The notes below the pieces were generated by a model that worked only from the letters and a program-made list of their open reading frames with translations, was not told the origin of the DNA and made no database searches. A stretch of DNA of 64,000 nt, taken from Hedera helix. Lineage: Eukaryota; Streptophyta; Magnoliopsida; Apiales; Araliaceae. The position numbers and the translations under genes were made by a program. Positions 61,067-64,000 of this stretch are shown in pieces. Numbering within the stretch: the first letter of the stretch is position 1; each line of letters opens with the position of its first letter. The stretch is taken from positions 6,885,501 through 6,949,500 of the forward strand of contig OX359275.1 of the NCBI GenBank assembly GCA_947179155.2, in the 5' to 3' direction.

Positions 61067-63994
61067 TGTAAGGATTTGCATTTTTGCGATATTGTAAATT
61101 ATAAGTTATTAATGGAAATTAAGTATTTTGAAAGTGTGATAATCATTTTGGGACAAGCCATGTGTATTATATTGGATGATGGAATTAGTTGCAAGACTAA
61201 AGAAATAAGTTGATTTAAAATGAAATTGAATTGGATTGATTTGATTAATTTATGAACCTATGGGGGTAAATTTGAATAATTATAAACTAAAGGGGGAGTG
61301 AAATTTCCTAGGAATGATGGTTAATGACCATGCCACCCTCATCATTTTGGAAAATGACATTCATGTCCTATTGGTGAGAAATAACAATTTTATCCTTATA
61401 AAGTCAAGGGAAATGACTTATTAGCCCTAACCAAGCTTGAGTTGAGTTAACCATATCATGGTTAGTTGCTAGACAATTGTTATAAGCATACATGCAAACC
61501 AATTTTCAGCATTCTAGTTGCTATTGTCCAAGTTCATTCGAAGCTTGCAAGATAAGAGAGAAGAGAGAGCTAGGAGCTAGGGTTTGAAGAAACTCAAAGA
61601 GAATTCAAGAGAAAAGTGTTCTAGACAAGCAAAGTAAGTGCTCAAGGTGGAGAATCAAAGCTTGGCAAGGTTTTTAGCTAGAAGAAGAAAAGCTAGAAGA
61701 AGGTATGAAAGAGTTTAAGTTATGAAATTCAAAGATTATGTGTTTATAAGTTGAAATAGATGAAGCCATGCATGAGTCTTTGATCATATGTGTATATTAT
61801 GTGATATATGTGCTTCAAGTTGGCTAGATCATGAAAACCTAGTGATTGAGTTGTGTATAGCAAAGGTGGTGTACTATTTACATGAATAGCTAAGATTAAA
61901 GTTATGATTAAAAGCATGATTGTGTGCTATATGTTGTCAAACATGATTGAAACCTAGTTTGGGAAGATGGAGATATAAGATACATGCATTAACATGTGTT
62001 AGCAAGCATCTAAGAAACCTAAATGGTGAAAAACTTATGTTTTGGAAGGGTTAAGTGAATACTAGGCTATACTTTTTGCCTAAAAGGAATTATAATCTGT
62101 AAAGTATTTTGGAAGGTGCATGTGCAAGTTACACATGCATATAAAGTGGCTAAAAGGATATGTGTTAACATATATGTGCATGGTGTGTAAAGAATCAAAG
62201 TTGGTTTATAAGGAAAATTATGAAAATTGGTAGAAATGCAACTAAGTTATGATAATTGGCCATTTTGCTTGATTTTGTGTTAAATGAGGCCAAACATGTA
62301 AGTTATAAGTAAATACACGTGTTAGAATCGAATTGGGAGCTAAATGGTGCATAAGGCGATAAATAGCCATTTCAAACGTTTTAAAACGTAAACCGACGAC
62401 CAAAACAAACCATTTGGAAAACTATGATCAAACGATGATTTTTAAAAGTTTCGAAGGCCAACGCAAGTCAATTATATGTTATATGTGCTATGTGAGATGT
62501 TGGAATTGGTAAATTCACATTAGGGCCAAAGCTAGCTTGATTTTTGGAAAGAAAAATTTTTCTGATTCTGCAGCATGGCGCCGGGGCGCGGGTTTTTGTA
62601 CTAGATACTGCGCCGGGGCGCAGTGTGGCTGCAAGGTTTCCGCTGGGGGCGAGATCAGAGCTCGCCGGGGCGCCGTCAGCCGAGGAGATCTCGCGGCCAG
62701 CGCAGTGTCAAGAAGGAAAATGGCGCCGGGGCGCCGTGAGCTGATTTTGAAAAAAATAAATATTTTATTCCAAAATGCAATGTTTTGATATTAAATGATA
62801 TAAATACATATGTAAACCATAATTTGATAAAAATAATCAATATGGTAAGCGTTAAGCTATGTTTGAGCAATATATTATGTGATTAGGGTTATGTATAGTT
62901 AATGGGTAGCTTGTTTAGCAAGTTATGGCATGCATGTGTATGTAACTAATGCATGAACCAATATTGTGGTCATGTAGGTTATAGACGGGATAATTTTATA
63001 CCGATTGTGATAGACGAGGACGAAGGCAAGTTTCCTGACTGAACTTCTATTGCAGTTCTTTGAATAGATATTCATGTTATTCATTTATATTGCTATGCAA
63101 AGTTCATTCATTATTGAATTAAATTGAAAAGGTCGATGCCAATCTTGAATCTGGCTAGACACATACGAAATGATTTATGTTGAGATCGAATGTTCATTGT
63201 TATATGCTCCAATCCACATTGGTTGTGGTGCGGCTTCTATGTTATGCTGTAATAGAACAACCCTAAAAAGGGGAAATAATTATAATTTTATGACGTGGTT
63301 GCGTCGCTAGATGTTTATGTTGTGCACAATATAAAGGTACAATGGGCTGATCACCCAGAGTACGCATCTTTTTGAAATAGCAGTCTTTTGACTAACTTGG
63401 GCAATATCATTCTATACGATTGGTATTGTTCTAAACGTGTTCTTGGTCTCGTGACCGTACAGCAGAAAAAGATTCATTATATCATTATTCATAAAAGCTA
63501 AATTTCAGTTCTTGATTCACTTATTGAATTAATATTGATCAGTTCATTTCGTTGATTCGATTATTGATATTCATTCAGTTATTATGCATAATTCAGATAA
63601 AATTGTCTATGACTCTCCTCTATTCATTTGAAATTATTCATGATATCATTTATTGTTATACTTGCTGAGCTATTTAGGCTCACTCTTGCTTCCATTCATG
63701 ACATTTCAGTTAAGCCAGAGAAGGCCGAAGGGTCGGGAATAGATAAAGGGAAAGGAAAGGTCGGCCAGCACTAGCAGCTAGCTAATGTTGTATTTATTAT
63801 TATATTTTGTATTATGTCAGATATGACAGTTGGATGTATAAAGGTACGTAGAACCTGGGAATAGTAATGTATGAATGTAAATTAAGTTTATAATTATTAT
63901 TTTGTTCAGAATGGTTGAATGAGATGTTAGGGTAGAATAGATTACGTGAGCACCAGACCCGTGGTTCAAGGAACCCGGATTTGGGGGCGTCACA
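61067..63994 (+). repeat. Element 2 second LTR (2928 bp)
   Basis: It is near-identical to 52241-55162; I saw differences at the 5' end (six extra bases), near 61928, 62280 and 62555. It ends CACA at 63994. The next six bases, GTTTGG, repeat the start of the element's own interior. Confidence 0.95.
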
Positions 63995-64000
63995 GTTTGG

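Larger units (their letters stand above)
52241..64000 (+). mobile_element. Element 2: Ty3/Gypsy chromovirus (Tekay/Del-like), possibly tandem, runs out of the window
   Basis: 5' LTR 52241-55162, PBS 55166-55177, ORF1 55393-56109, gag-pol 56474-61018, polypurine tract 61054-61066, second LTR 61067-63994. The LTRs differ by a 6-bp gap at the start of the first and about three substitutions that I saw, so the element is very young. The six bases after the second LTR (GTTTGG) equal those after the first, not the TACGA in front of the element. A simple insertion with a target duplication is thus not supported. Gag-pol has two frameshifts. Confidence 0.93.

Overview
The window looks like intergenic heterochromatin from a flowering plant, probably a eudicot. 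It is very AT-rich, I found no host gene, tRNA or rRNA, and almost all of it is long-LTR Ty3/Gypsy retrotransposon sequence nested in layers. The intact polyproteins carry protease, reverse transcriptase, RNase H and a D,D35E integrase, followed by a chromodomain-like C-terminus. With a primer-binding site matching initiator tRNA-Met and LTRs of 2.9 to 4.8 kb, this fits the Tekay/Del branch of plant chromoviruses. The lineage call rests on my recognition of motifs, not on a tree.

Layout. (1) 1-500 and 14265-18513: one family-B LTR on the minus strand, split by a young complete element (element 1, 501-14259, TSD TAGCC, LTRs of 3862 bp each). (2) 18514-22456: AT-rich sequence without genes, with microsatellites and a 129-bp foldback element. 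(3) 22457-43325: a TTA-rich array broken up by four LTRs: B+ (23000-27825), C+ (28491-32252), C- (32804-36564, inverted) and D (37477-42094). (4) 43326-46069: a low-copy-looking stretch with a second copy of the 129-bp foldback, then a minus-strand LTR fragment. (5) 46070-52005: a mosaic B-type LTR (B3) with a non-coding interior. (6) 52006-52240: a short LTR-like fragment. (7) 52241 to the window end: young element 2, LTRs of 2922 and 2928 bp. The six bases after its second LTR repeat the start of its own interior, which suggests a tandem element continuing past the window.

How the genes work together. Both full elements have the order LTR, tRNA-Met PBS, hairpin leader, ORF1 (acidic coiled-coil protein of unknown role), gag-protease-RT-RNaseH-integrase-chromodomain, polypurine tract, LTR. 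ORF1 keeps the same two ends in two elements whose DNA has diverged, so it looks selected. A good splice acceptor lies just before each ORF1 start, and a good donor lies in the GA-rich part of the LTR. A spliced mRNA that drops most of the LTR and the PBS is therefore plausible. Both gag-pol genes are broken here: element 1 by a frameshift and an amber codon, element 2 by two frameshifts. All three frameshifts fall in or beside G runs, so assembly error must be excluded.

The most unusual structure is inside the LTRs. Most carry a small GC-rich cassette of short palindromes followed by a long array of AT-rich self-complementary repeats. The cassette sequence changes between families, and even between C+ and C-, while its position stays the same.
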